A stretch of 64,000 bases of DNA. It comes from OLB6 sp964467455. GTDB lineage: Bacteria; Bacteroidota; Ignavibacteria; Kapaibacteriales; Kapaibacteriaceae. The position numbers were made by a program, and so were the translations under genes. The stretch lies in assembly GCA_964467455.1 (NCBI GenBank), contig CAYXQJ010000017.1:7259-71258 (forward strand), given 5' to 3'. The first letter of the stretch is position 1. Every line of letters begins with the position of its first letter. Below are positions 1 through 7,990 of the stretch, piece after piece. The notes under the pieces are model-generated. The model saw nothing but the letters and a program-made list of their open reading frames with translations, ran no database searches and was not told the origin of the DNA.

Positions 1-1691
1 GTGTCGTCGTTCACCGTGCAGAGCACCTGGACGTCCCACATCCGATCGCAGCCGGCCGGCATCGTTTCGATCAGTTTCCGCAGCCGATGGCAGGCGATGG
101 AAGCGTTCGCACATTCGCAATGCAGGTAATTCTCGCCAGCCTCGAGATGCACGTACGGTGAGGGCCTGAATGAACGCCCGTGGCGAATGTCCTGGCAGAC
201 ATGCGCGATCCGGCCGCCGTGACGATGAATCTCGGTGAGCTCGCCCGAGGGGATACCGGACGCCAGCATGTCACGAAGCGGGGCGCCGTGCCCCACCGGC
301 GGAAGCTGCCCTGGATCGCCGATGAACAGTAGGTGGGTGCCCGGAGCGCACGCGCTCAGCAGCGAGCACAGCAGCGAATCGTCCACCATCGAGAACTCGT
401 CAACTACGACGAGCCTCACCGGCAGCGGTCGTTCGGGCCCATGCACGAACCCCCAGCCCTTGCCGTCGTGGCCGTTTCGGTTCGGCACGAGCAGCCGGTG
501 GATGGTTGTCCCTTCGATCTCGATGCCCGTGCCACGAAGCGCACTTCGCATCGATTCGGTGATCCGCACGGCAGCCTTGCCGGTGGGAGCACATACGGCG
601 ACGTCCCACGGATCGACTTCCTCCAAGATCTTGCGAATCAAGGCGCCGGCGGTGTGCGTCTTGCCCGTGCCTGGCCCGCCGACGAGGATCGCTACCGGGC
701 GCGCGATGGCCGCAGCCACCTGCCCGGATTGATGGCTCGAGATGCCGGGGATGGCCGTTTCGTCAGGCCATAGCGGTTCGAACTCAGCCGCCTGATCCCA
801 CGTTACGAGATCGTGCAGTTTGGCTGCAATCCGCTCCTCCTGCTCCGCATAGTCCCGCAACGTGATGAACTCGCCGCGCTCGGCCAGCCACCTCGCCCTC
901 ACTCCGAACCGAATAACCTTCTCCTCCTCGAACTCTGCCCCGCCGATCATCCGCGCAGCTTCTTCCACCACCTCGCCGCGCACAAACCACGTATGTCCAG
1001 ACGAATTGCCCTTCATCGTGTACCAGAGGCAAAGCAACTGCCGCTTCAACCGCCCCAGTGGCAGGCCGAGATCCTGGTACAGCCGATCGCAGCGCGCGAA
1101 TCCGCAGCCGCCGAACCCTTCCACCATCAGCCGAAACGGATCGTGGCGGATTCGATTCGGAGCGTGGATGCCCCACCGCTTGATACAATCGTCCACCAGC
1201 GTGCCGGTGAACCCCCTACCCTTGAACAATCCCATTAGATCGATGCGCGTAGCTTCCAGTTCGGCGATGGCAGTGAGGGACTTCGCCGCCTCGGTGGCCA
1301 CGTCGATTCGCAGTCCTGGGCATTCCATCGAGACGCACATGGGATCGGTGCGCAGGGCCGAGATTGCGTTCGATCCGAATACGTCCCACAGTTTGAGCGC
1401 GATCCGCGGACCAATGCCCGAGCAGAACTTCGTCAGGTAGGCGATCGTTCCTTCACGGGTTGCCGGCCGTGCGAACACGATTTGCGAGAACTTGAATTGC
1501 TTTCCGTGCCGGGGGTGTTCGTCCCACTTGCCGTAGAACTGGTACTCCATTCCAGGCTGCAGCATCTCCTCGCCGATCGAACCGGCCACCTTCGTCTCGT
1601 CCTCGAGCACGCCGATGGTGAAATCAGAGTCCTCGGCACGGTAGAGCGTGCGACGGTAGGTGCCAGTGATGTCGGTGAGCGGGGCGGCCAT
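1..1691 (-). CDS. recD2: RecD2/TraA-type SF1B DNA helicase, 3' part cut by window edge
   Basis: This is a 5'-3' DNA helicase of the RecD2 family, acting in recombination or replication-fork repair. The frame is open from an ATG at 1691 to the left edge, so 563 codons are visible and the C-terminal motifs lie outside the window. Readable parts in order: an N-terminal region of about 75 residues, a helix-hairpin-helix stretch (CSGIGPRIA, about residue 90), Walker A GGPGTGKT near residue 340, motif II VVDEFSMVDD near 430, and motif III FIGDPGQLPPVG just after. RecD2 proteins are usually 700-850 residues, so roughly 200 are missing. A GGAAG block precedes the ATG. It is the last gene seen in the leftward module holding the SSB-like, RecT-like and exonuclease genes, which suits a phage recombination role. 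Confidence 0.85.
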   Translation of the reverse strand, partial: MAAPLTDITGTYRRTLYRAEDSDFTIGVLEDETKVAGSIGEEMLQPGMEYQFYGKWDEHPRHGKQFKFSQIVFARPATREGTIAYLTKFCSGIGPRIALKLWDVFGSNAISALRTDPMCVSMECPGLRIDVATEAAKSLTAIAELEATRIDLMGLFKGRGFTGTLVDDCIKRWGIHAPNRIRHDPFRLMVEGFGGCGFARCDRLYQDLGLPLGRLKRQLLCLWYTMKGNSSGHTWFVRGEVVEEAARMIGGAEFEEEKVIRFGVRARWLAERGEFITLRDYAEQEERIAAKLHDLVTWDQAAEFEPLWPDETAIPGISSHQSGQVAAAIARPVAILVGGPGTGKTHTAGALIRKILEEVDPWDVAVCAPTGKAAVRITESMRSALRGTGIEIEGTTIHRLLVPNRNGHDGKGWGFVHGPERPLPVRLVVVDEFSMVDDSLLCSLLSACAPGTHLLFIGDPGQLPPVGHGAPLRDMLASGIPSGELTEIHRHGGRIAHVCQDIRHGRSFRPSPYVHLEAGENYLHCECANASIACHRLRKLIETMPAGCDRMWDVQVLCTVNDD

Positions 1692-1719
1692 GCTGCTTCC
1701 GTGCGATACGTGAAATGAA

Positions 1720-2400
1720 CTAGATTGATGCCACCGGCGCAGCCGCCATGAGTTCGAGCAGTTTGTCGGCCATCTTTTCGTAAGCCGCCGACCGTGCCGC
1801 CGCCGACTCCGCCGCCGACTCCGCCGCCGACTCCGCCGCCGACTTCGCCGCCGACTCCGCCGCCGACTCCGCCGCCGACTTCGCCGCCGACTTCGCCGCC
1901 GCCGACTTCGCCGCCGACCACGCCGACTCATCAAGCAGCGCGCCACCGATGATGCGATTATGTAATTCCCGCACCTGTTCAATCGCCGCGCGGTTGACGT
2001 CCACGATCGCGAGCAAACCAGCTTCGGGCGAAAGCTTCCACTCTTCGAACTGATGCCAGACGAGCGAAAGTTCGGCGCCGACAGGGATCGCATTCAGGAA
2101 CCTCTCGGGCCAGTTCAGGTGCTTTTCCTTCGGTAGCTTCTCAAAGAACAAATCCATTAGCCGCGCGAGTCGCACAGGCACGCCGAGTTCAGCTTCGAAG
2201 TGAATGTGGCCACCGTACGGGAGCGACTTTCCGAGACGCTGATTGAGTGACCGGATAGCACAGCCAACACCACAGCCATGCCAGTCGCCGTTCGTGCCTT
2301 CACCATAGGTGCCGCGCACGAGGCGATCCTGCTCGCGGTGCAACCGCATCTCTTCGAGCATCATCTGTTTGAGATCGGGTTTTCCGAGGTAGGCGATCAT
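1720..2400 (-). CDS. Hypothetical protein with Ala-rich tetrapeptide repeat tail
   Basis: A 226-residue protein of no family I recognise. Residues 1-150 look globular (motifs WHGCGVGCAI, HIHFEAELG, LNWPERFLN), followed by about 45 residues built from AAKS/AAES tetrapeptides and a short helical C-terminus (KMADKLLELM). The repeat would form a charged alanine-rich helix, perhaps a spacer or coiled coil. It lies directly upstream of the helicase gene with a 28-nt gap and is separated from the next upstream gene by two strong inverted repeats. Confidence 0.65.
   Translation of the reverse strand: MIAYLGKPDLKQMMLEEMRLHREQDRLVRGTYGEGTNGDWHGCGVGCAIRSLNQRLGKSLPYGGHIHFEAELGVPVRLARLMDLFFEKLPKEKHLNWPERFLNAIPVGAELSLVWHQFEEWKLSPEAGLLAIVDVNRAAIEQVRELHNRIIGGALLDESAWSAAKSAAAKSAAKSAAESAAESAAKSAAESAAESAAESAAARSAAYEKMADKLLELMAAAPVASI
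1786..1926. repeat. In-frame 12-bp tandem repeat (GCCGCCGACTCC type)
   Basis: About eleven near-perfect 12-bp units coding AAxS, with C/T changes that swap Glu and Lys codons. The unit length is a multiple of three, so copy-number change would keep the frame. A valine/glycine-rich reading of the same DNA in another frame is a by-product. Confidence 0.85.
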
Positions 2401-2437
2401 GGGCTAAATACCCTTTGTTCGATGGGAATAAGGAAAG

Positions 2438-2493
2438 GCCAGCCGGCGGAGCACCACATGGAATAGTGGGGAACTAAGGCTCCGCCGGCTGGC
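2438..2493 (-). terminator. Perfect 15-bp inverted repeat, terminator-like for leftward transcripts
   Basis: Arms 2438-2452 and 2479-2493 are perfect complements (GCCAGCCGGCGGAGC type) with a 26-nt loop. On the minus strand the stem is followed by CTTTCCTTATT, a weak T-rich tail. It stands between the SSB-like gene and the gene at 2400. A structured leader for the downstream gene is the alternative. Confidence 0.5.
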
Positions 2494-2524
2494 TGGCTAC
2501 GGTACCTACACACACGATTGAAAG

Positions 2525-2593
2525 GCGGCAGGGCGATTGTCTTGCGACGTACTGGAGAGGATAGGAATGACAATCCAGGAACCGCCCTGCCGC
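2525..2593 (-). terminator. Second long hairpin downstream of the SSB-like gene
   Basis: Arms 2525-2535 and 2583-2593 (GCGGCAGGGCG and complement) are perfect, with a further inner ATTGTC/GACAAT pairing at 2536-2541 and 2569-2574. It begins eight bases past the stop of the SSB-like gene and is followed on the minus strand by TTTCAAT. With the next hairpin it makes a tandem pair. Confidence 0.45.
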
Positions 2594-2600
2594 ACAGCGC

Positions 2601-3347
2601 CTAAAAGTCGTTCACCGCCATACCAGCCGGCGCAGGTGGGGCACTTGGCGGCTGGGAAGTGCCATTGGCTGCTGGGGGAGATGCCGGCGGTGGCGGCGGC
2701 GACCCAGGCGCCCGGCCGCAGGCGATGTCCGCCGCCTCCTTCCCATACTTCAACTCCACCAGTTCGTAGCTCTTGGGAACGCTGCGCACGGCCGGATCGA
2801 GAACGTGGAACACGCCGTCGTAGGCAAAGTCGTGCTTGTCGATGCTCTTGGCATCCTTGGGATCCTTCGCCCGGAACTCGATCTTCCCGATGATCTGCTC
2901 GTGCTTCGCGCGATCCCATGTCTCGAGCGTGATCTTCGGTTGGCCGGTTGCCGCATCGACGATCATCGAACGGCCGTCCACCGTGATCTCTTTCAGCAGG
3001 CCCAGGGCGATACCGAACCGCAGGGCCGATTTCTTCGAACCCTCTTTCGGTGGCCCGCCACCGGCAGCACCCAGGTAGATCGAGTGGTTGAACTTCGCCC
3101 CGAACGGAGATTGCCCTTCGACGCCGTGAACTACGCCCATGCAAAAGACGATCGAGGGCGACTTGTCCTTGCCATCCTTGTTGGTGGCGGCGAGATCGCG
3201 CTTCACGTCGTAAATTTCGAAGTGGTACGAGCCTGGCATCTTCACCCAGGAACCGCCCAAGTCCTCCTGGCTGTACTCGCTGCCGTCCATCGACCAGGCG
3301 TCCGCGTTATCGGCCGGGTTTCCACCCCATGCTGCGTCAGTGCTCAT
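2601..3347 (-). CDS. Putative phage single-stranded DNA-binding protein
   Basis: A 248-residue protein with a compact N-terminal domain of about 190 residues and a Pro/Ala-rich linker ending in MAVNDF. A flexible linker with a short acidic/aromatic tip is the layout of SSB proteins, and the central part (GSYHFEIYDVKRD, HSIYLGAAGGG, KITLETWDRAKHEQIIGKI) has the alternating pattern of an OB-like beta domain. The assignment rests on architecture and on its place right behind the RecT-like gene; I see no diagnostic motif. AAGGA lies 10 nt before the ATG, and the start overlaps the end of the -1 frame extension of the upstream gene by 11 nt, suggesting translational coupling. Confidence 0.55.
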   Translation of the reverse strand: MSTDAAWGGNPADNADAWSMDGSEYSQEDLGGSWVKMPGSYHFEIYDVKRDLAATNKDGKDKSPSIVFCMGVVHGVEGQSPFGAKFNHSIYLGAAGGGPPKEGSKKSALRFGIALGLLKEITVDGRSMIVDAATGQPKITLETWDRAKHEQIIGKIEFRAKDPKDAKSIDKHDFAYDGVFHVLDPAVRSVPKSYELVELKYGKEAADIACGRAPGSPPPPPASPPAANGTSQPPSAPPAPAGMAVNDF

Positions 3348-3522
3348 TGTGAGATTCCTTCTGCTTTAGCCGGCGCAGTACAGGCAGCATTTCCGATGCT
3401 GATAGCGTGAGTGCCGGCGGGTATCCAAGAACTTCGATTCCAACTTGTTGAACGATTGCTTCGCCGTACGTGGCGATGATCGGTTGCAGGTGGCCGGGAA
3501 TGTCCCGGCGAATCAGTTTGGG
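3337..3522 (-). other. Programmed -1 frameshift signal and 58-codon -1 frame extension of the RecT-like gene
   Basis: On the minus strand the last codons of the RecT-like gene form the heptamer C CCA AAC (3522-3516), the canonical X XXY YYZ order in the zero frame, followed at once by the TGA stop (3515-3513). Six bases after the heptamer comes a perfect 7-bp stem with a 3-nt loop (GCCGGGA CAT TCCCGGC, 3509-3493). Slipping back one base turns the stop into CTG and opens a frame to 3337, adding LIRRDIPGHLQP... and ending in KQKESHNEH. That frame has no good start of its own (only a 17-codon ATG) and its stop overlaps the next gene's start by 11 nt. Confidence 0.7.
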
Positions 3523-4673
3523 GCTGGTGCCTGGGTGGGTGGCGTGCCCGTACCGAGCGCCCCTTCCACCCACTGCTCGACTTCGGTTTTCACGCGGCCG
3601 GCAGCGGCTTCGGCGGCATCCTTCTCGGCCTTCCGCTTCTCGAACCACGCGACGAAGCGCAGGTAGCCGGAGTGGGTGAGCTGGTTGCCCGACTGCACGC
3701 CCGCTTTCGCCAGTAGTTCCTTCCACGTTTCAGTGGGCACTTGCAGCGAGGCGAGCCACGACTTGAGGTTGTCGATCTCGTGCTGAGTGATCGGCGGATC
3801 GGCGGGTGTAGCAGTGGCAGGGGGCGGTGGTGCAGCCGCGGGTGCCGGTTCGGTGCCAGGTGCGCCCGTGGGAACCGTGGATGCCGGTTCGGGCAAGGGC
3901 GTAGCCGCTACCGTGATCGGTGCAGCCGGATTGGCCGCCGTTGCCACCGTCGCACGCTCGACTTGCTGGGCCTGCCGCCCCTGCAGTTCCCGTCGCCGCA
4001 TCTCCCCTTCCACCGACAATGCCGGCTGGTTCGACTCGCTAAAGTCGCCTACTTCTTCCGGCGTGTAATAGCCAGCATTCACGCCCGGGGCGATCGTGCG
4101 CACACCGTCGCTCACTGCTCGAGCCCAGAGCATTTGCATCCGGCCGCGCGGCGTGGCGTACGTCGGTTTGAGATTCCCGTTCTGATCCTTCGTCCAAGGT
4201 TCATCCTTGATCTCGGCCCATGTCACTTCCGACATGTACTCGCGGGCCTTCCCCCTGCCGCGCTTGATCGACAGTCGAATGGCCGCCTTCTCCGGCGAGC
4301 GTTCGACAATATCAAACTCGCCGCCGATGGCCTCGAACTGGGCCAGCATCGCCGCCGACTTCATCGACAGCTTGCCGCCGATGATGTCATAGGTGCGAAT
4401 CAGATCGAACGGCGACTTCTTCTCGCAGAAGCAGGCAAGCGCGAGCACGGTTCCCTGCTGCGGTTCCTTGCAGCCGAACATCCGCGCGTTGTAAAACGCC
4501 AGGCCGAGCTTCGCCACGGCATCGAGCGGATCGACGAACCGATCCCACACCGTCAGGGAATTCATCGACGGATCGTGCTGCATCGTGGCCAGGGCCGTGC
4601 TGTTGCTGGGGGTGAGATCGGTGAGAGTGCCGTCGTCGGTGTCGGCGGCGGCGGTAGGTGCGTCCGTAGCCAT
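3513..4673 (-). CDS. RecT-like single-strand annealing recombinase
   Basis: This 386-residue protein resembles phage RecT-type annealing proteins, which pair complementary single strands for recombination or end repair. The core (about residues 30-230) includes FDLIRTYDIIGGKLSMKSAAM, a TPRGRMQMLWARAVSDGVR segment and PGVNAGYYTPEEVGD, the pattern seen in the RecT family. A Pro/Ala linker then leads to a C-terminal helical domain (QHEIDNLKSWLASL to VEQWVEGAL). I chose the ATG at 4673 because GGAAGG sits about 10 nt upstream. The frame stays open back to an ATG at 4943 that overlaps the preceding stop, so a longer form is possible. The stop is preceded by a -1 frameshift signal, so a second, longer product is likely. 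Confidence 0.7.
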   Translation of the reverse strand: MATDAPTAAADTDDGTLTDLTPSNSTALATMQHDPSMNSLTVWDRFVDPLDAVAKLGLAFYNARMFGCKEPQQGTVLALACFCEKKSPFDLIRTYDIIGGKLSMKSAAMLAQFEAIGGEFDIVERSPEKAAIRLSIKRGRGKAREYMSEVTWAEIKDEPWTKDQNGNLKPTYATPRGRMQMLWARAVSDGVRTIAPGVNAGYYTPEEVGDFSESNQPALSVEGEMRRRELQGRQAQQVERATVATAANPAAPITVAATPLPEPASTVPTGAPGTEPAPAAAPPPPATATPADPPITQHEIDNLKSWLASLQVPTETWKELLAKAGVQSGNQLTHSGYLRFVAWFEKRKAEKDAAEAAAGRVKTEVEQWVEGALGTGTPPTQAPAPN

Positions 4674-4943
4674 CGTGGCGTTCCTTCCGTTCTTGCTAGT
4701 GGTGCGTGAGGGTTTCGATTGGAGTCGTGTTCGGATTGCCGCTTCGTCGGCGTCAGTGAGCGTGCGGCCGCGCCAGTCGTCCGGGTAGGTGCAGGAGAGT
4801 ACGCGGAGATCGGCTGGCGGGACGTGGTAAAGGCGTTTGCGGCACGGGCAGTTCTTCGCGGCGGTGGCTTTCAAGTCGAGCGGGCATGACGGGAGGATGC
4901 TGCTGGCGAGGATCTGGGATGTTGAGTAGTGGCAAAGGATCAT
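4674..4943 (-). other. In-frame open extension upstream of the RecT-like gene
   Basis: From the ATG at 4943, which overlaps the upstream stop as ATGA, 90 codons run without a stop into the RecT-like frame. The segment contains CPLDLKATAAKNCPCRK and later a Cys (three Cys spaced like a small metal site) and a DADEAAIRTRLQ helix, so it looks protein-like. Either the recombinase has a 90-residue N-terminal domain in a coupled long form, or translation restarts at 4673. The sequence alone does not settle this. Confidence 0.4.
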
Positions 4944-5164
4944 TCTTCGGCCAGCAATTGCTCGGCGACTTCGGCAATTGCCCACCAGTCGCTCGACTTC
5001 ATCGTCACCGATATCTCACAATTGGCTTGGTTGAGAGACGAGCATGCCGCCGCCTGAAACGCCCGTTCAGCGAAAATCACAACATCCGGCGGAGCCACTT
5101 CACGCTTCTGTTTCAGCAGCCGATCCCACTGCTTCACCTTCGTCATGCTTGGCTTTTTGGCCAT
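4940..5164 (-). CDS. Small hypothetical protein
   Basis: A 74-residue protein with a basic N-terminus (MAKKPSMTKVKQWDRLLKQK) and an acidic end (LLAEE). An AGGAG site lies 8 nt before the ATG at 5164, which favours this start over upstream ones. The stop overlaps the ATG at 4943 of the long RecT-like frame. No family recognised; early-module location. Confidence 0.6.
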   Translation of the reverse strand: MAKKPSMTKVKQWDRLLKQKREVAPPDVVIFAERAFQAAACSSLNQANCEISVTMKSSDWWAIAEVAEQLLAEE

Positions 5165-5330
5165 CGCGTTCGCTCCTGTTGTTCGAATTGAAAATGCCGG
5201 TCTCCCCCGGCTGGCAACCACATCGGGACTTCGCAGGTTGCGCGGTTCGCTACCATTCCGCAGCAGGTGCCGTTCTGCGGGCGGCGTCCCTCACCCGGGC
5301 ATTGGGGTATGAGCCGTGCCCGTGGGTGTG

Positions 5331-5897
5331 TCAGTTCTCGTCGGCTTCGTTCTCGAGTTCCAAGTCACCGACGTACTTCATCAAGTCACCACCTTCGGCA
5401 ACGTCTTGGATTGCAGCCTTGGCTCGCAATACCGCACGCTCGGCATGCGACAGCGTTTCCCTGGCTGCTTCCTCAATGCACTCGGCTAGGGACTCGCGCA
5501 TCCAATTGCTTGCGTATCGGGTGCGATATGCGTAAGTGCGGCCTTTATCGTGACACGGAATAACTATTGTTTTTTCGCCGTTCGCGGTAACTATGTAGCG
5601 AGATATTCCGGTCTCAATGTCTCCAGACCACAGTGAATCTCCGATTTTTAGGTTCGGAAATACCTTGTCGTCTTCATCCACGGACATACTACAGTCGCGC
5701 CTTTGGCTTTCCTCTACCGCCCCCATGTGAAACACGAACTGATTGAAGCGGTCGATCAGTTCCATCACGGCAACGGCCATGATCTGGCTGTTGTCGTCAA
5801 TAAGCGCCTGGTCAGCTTCTTCTTTGGTGGAAAACGTCTGCCCCCACTCCTCGCTGACTATTCGCCGAAGCGTTTCCCTAAATGTGAATAGCTTCAT
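5331..5897 (-). CDS. Hypothetical early protein
   Basis: A 188-residue acidic, mostly helical protein (MKLFTFRETLRRIVSEEWGQ at the start, EEAARETLSHAERAVLRAKA helix, DLELENEADEN tail). The start at 5897 has GGAGAGG immediately upstream. It lies eight bases past the exonuclease stop, so the two are likely co-transcribed. The 166-nt stretch to the next gene (5165-5330) holds only small GC-rich inverted repeats. Function unknown. Confidence 0.65.
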   Translation of the reverse strand: MKLFTFRETLRRIVSEEWGQTFSTKEEADQALIDDNSQIMAVAVMELIDRFNQFVFHMGAVEESQRRDCSMSVDEDDKVFPNLKIGDSLWSGDIETGISRYIVTANGEKTIVIPCHDKGRTYAYRTRYASNWMRESLAECIEEAARETLSHAERAVLRAKAAIQDVAEGGDLMKYVGDLELENEADEN

Positions 5898-5905
5898 ATC
5901 CTCTC

Positions 5906-6958
5906 CTAACAAAACAACCCCGTCATCTTCCGACGAATCCCGCGCACCACTTCCACATCGCTCTCGCAGTACACCCCAACCTGCTCGGGATCGCTTTCGT
6001 ACAGCTCCTGAACCTTGCTGCCATCGACGTCGCCGGCCGGCACGGGCACGCCGAGTAGCCGCGCAACGTCCTTCATCTTGCCGGGCCGATCCTTGCTCGT
6101 GTTCCCACGCCCGCCGAACAGTGCGAGATAAATATCCAGCACGTCGCCGCCCCACGGCTTCATGTCGATCAGTCGCGTAGGTGGCACGCCGAGAATCATC
6201 GATCGCGTGAACAGCACAGGCAGATCGAAGCCGATCACGTTGAACCCGCACAGCGGTTTGCAGTTCGTCACCAACAGCCAGAATGCATCGAGAATGTCGG
6301 CCTCGGTGGCACCATCCAGGCCGACGACGATTGAATGCGGATCCTCATCGCCCGTGGCGTAGGCGAACGCACAGATCGAGCAGTACAGCGGTGTCGTGCT
6401 GAGCAGCTTGCGGCGATCGTCATCGAGCGCAACTAGTCGCTCGCTCTCGCCCAGCCACTCGTCGATCAGATCGAAGATGCCTTTTCGCTTCTGCCGGCCA
6501 TCCTCTGCGGCGCGAAGTGCAACCCACCATTCATCAGGCGGGCACACGTCGGCCACGATCTTCTTGATGTCCGCGATCGGCTTCGCGAGAAGTTCGTCGG
6601 GCGCCGGGCATGCTGCCAGTTCGGCCCGCGGCTTCGCCCCTTCGATCTCCGGCAGGTTGAACAGGTGCATGCGATCCTTGTCCGGAATCGTCTCGATGTC
6701 GAAGTAGAGCGAGCGATCACCCCTACCCCTACCCGTCCCCGTCTTCCGGTTCGTCGATGTCGATGCGGCGGCCGGCGCGTCGGTAGCCACTGCCGAGACT
6801 TCTGTTCTGCTTGGGCTTTGGCTTTGGTCCCCAGGGGCCTCCACTGCCATTCCCATCTCCGTCAGCGAAACGTCGGAGCCGTCCAGCGTCCACTCCTCCG
6901 TCGCCGTCGGTTCCGTCGTTGTCGTGGGTTGGGATGGGCCTGCCGGTACGTCGCTCAT
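5906..6958 (-). CDS. DEDDy 3'-5' exonuclease, related to the exonuclease domain of family B polymerases
   Basis: A 350-residue protein predicted to degrade DNA 3'-5' with two metal ions. Residues 1-80 are low complexity; the nuclease follows. Exo I is YFDIETIPD (D87, E89), Exo II is GFNVIGFDLPVL near residue 240, and Exo III is YCESDVEVV near 331 with the Tyr-x3-Asp of the DEDDy class. GAGGAG lies 6 nt before the ATG at 6958. That SD and start codon lie inside the last core codons of the CsrA-like gene, and the first 77 codons of this gene overlap the tail of that gene in another frame. A role in recombination beside the RecT-like and SSB-like proteins fits. Confidence 0.8.
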   Translation of the reverse strand: MSDVPAGPSQPTTTTEPTATEEWTLDGSDVSLTEMGMAVEAPGDQSQSPSRTEVSAVATDAPAAASTSTNRKTGTGRGRGDRSLYFDIETIPDKDRMHLFNLPEIEGAKPRAELAACPAPDELLAKPIADIKKIVADVCPPDEWWVALRAAEDGRQKRKGIFDLIDEWLGESERLVALDDDRRKLLSTTPLYCSICAFAYATGDEDPHSIVVGLDGATEADILDAFWLLVTNCKPLCGFNVIGFDLPVLFTRSMILGVPPTRLIDMKPWGGDVLDIYLALFGGRGNTSKDRPGKMKDVARLLGVPVPAGDVDGSKVQELYESDPEQVGVYCESDVEVVRGIRRKMTGLFC

Positions 6959-7127
6959 AAATTTCTCCTCGCCAGATCTCCACGTCGCGCGGTGCGTCGA
7001 TTGCGATCCGTGCTGCTGTTTCTTCGTTCTTAGGCCGCCAGAAACCCGACAGTGATACCGTCACGTTCCGGCCGTCCTGCAATGTGATGACAGCTTCCTC
7101 GCCGATGTTGCGTTGAATAATGAGCAC
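6729..7127 (-). CDS. csrA: CsrA-like RNA-binding regulator with a 70-residue tail overlapping the exonuclease gene
   Basis: CsrA proteins bind GGA motifs in mRNA leaders and change translation or decay. Residues 1-62 fit the family: MLIIQRNIGEEAVIT at the start (CsrA: MLILTRRVGE), then ARIAIDAPRDVEIWRGEIYERR, matching the RIGVNAPKEVSVHREEIY strand and including the conserved Arg of beta 5. After the core a Gly/Asp-rich tail of 70 residues follows, giving 132 residues against the usual 60-75. The start is GTG with a perfect AGGAGGG SD. The tail DNA (230 bp) also codes the exonuclease N-terminus in another frame. The exonuclease SD (GAGGAG) lies in the codons for WRGEIY, so a bound CsrA dimer could affect it; that is inference. 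Confidence 0.75.
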   Translation of the reverse strand: MLIIQRNIGEEAVITLQDGRNVTVSLSGFWRPKNEETAARIAIDAPRDVEIWRGEIYERRTGRPIPTHDNDGTDGDGGVDAGRLRRFADGDGNGSGGPWGPKPKPKQNRSLGSGYRRAGRRIDIDEPEDGDG

Positions 7128-7172
7128 GTAAGCCCTCCTGGCTCGAGTGAGAAACCACCTCCCTGCGGATCG

Positions 7173-7727
7173 CTAGATGCCGAGATGGGCGCGACGAATC
7201 GCGTCCTTGCGGCTTTCAATGTGCTTGATGTAGTCGCGGATGGGGCACGTCTTCGGCAGTGGCAGTTCCCCGCCGAGCATGGCTGCAACCGGCGAGCAAC
7301 GCTGTTCCTTGCCGAAGTCGCTTTCGGGCCGGGCAATCGACAGCATCGCGTCGATCATCGCGTCCACGTACCGCTGCGAGAGCGACATGAACACCACCAG
7401 GCGCGAATCGATCACGGTGAACGCTCGCTGCACCGGATGCAGTTCACAGGCAGCCATCGCCAGGACGTCACAAAAGACGAACGGCGGTTCGATGCAGCTC
7501 ACCAGCAGCGGCTTGCCGGTTAGGTTGCTGTACGTGCTGAGCGCCATGCTGCTGATACAGGCCTTAACACCATGCTTGATGTTCGGCCGGCGATCGCGAT
7601 CCACAGAATCCTGCCAGCCTTCACCGCTGAGATCGTCCTCCTCGGTGATCTCCTGGGCAACCGGATCAAGAACCGTTACCCACATGCCGGGACGTAGATC
7701 TTCGAGATTCACTACTTCGAGATTCAT
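7173..7727 (-). CDS. Hypothetical early protein
   Basis: A 184-residue protein, start at 7727 chosen for AAGGAAG upstream. The first 35 residues (NLEDLRPGMWVTVLDP) look like a small beta-barrel; the rest is mixed, with a PLPKTCPIRDYIKHIESRK end. No family recognised. It lies between the CsrA-like gene and the tRNA-Thr. Confidence 0.6.
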   Translation of the reverse strand: MNLEVVNLEDLRPGMWVTVLDPVAQEITEEDDLSGEGWQDSVDRDRRPNIKHGVKACISSMALSTYSNLTGKPLLVSCIEPPFVFCDVLAMAACELHPVQRAFTVIDSRLVVFMSLSQRYVDAMIDAMLSIARPESDFGKEQRCSPVAAMLGGELPLPKTCPIRDYIKHIESRKDAIRRAHLGI

Positions 7728-7773
7728 TCTCGCACTTCCTTGCATTGCCCCATGCCCAAGTGAAAAAGCGAAC

Positions 7774-7823
7774 CCCGGCGGCGAGTAGTTGGTGGGGCAG
7801 GACCAGAGCTCCCCGCCGCCGGG
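7774..7823 (-). repeat. Inverted repeat downstream of tRNA-Thr
   Basis: Arms 7774-7783 and 7814-7823 (CCCGGCGGCG and complement) are perfect 10-mers with a 30-nt loop. The 263-nt gap 7728-7990 also has two copies of a GGTGGGGCAGG block (about 7790 and 7927), the second inside a GCGGT/ACCGC hairpin. The stretch probably holds processing or termination structures behind the tRNA; no gene seen. Confidence 0.45.
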
Positions 7824-7990
7824 ATGTACGAGGCTGGCCCAACAACGAGTCAAGCCAGTTCGCGCCGTGGCGCACGCAACACGCACAAATGCCCACGGCC
7901 CTAAACACTGTTCCAAAAGCCCTGATGCGGTGGGGCAGGGACCGCACCAGGGGGCCGGCCGGTTTGGGGCAGCCGGTTTATCGTTTAAGG

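Noticed and set aside
1433..1921. Minus-strand frame rich in GGEVGG repeats
   Set aside because: It is the same 12-bp tandem repeat read out of frame; the AAxS frame belongs to a longer, ordered protein.
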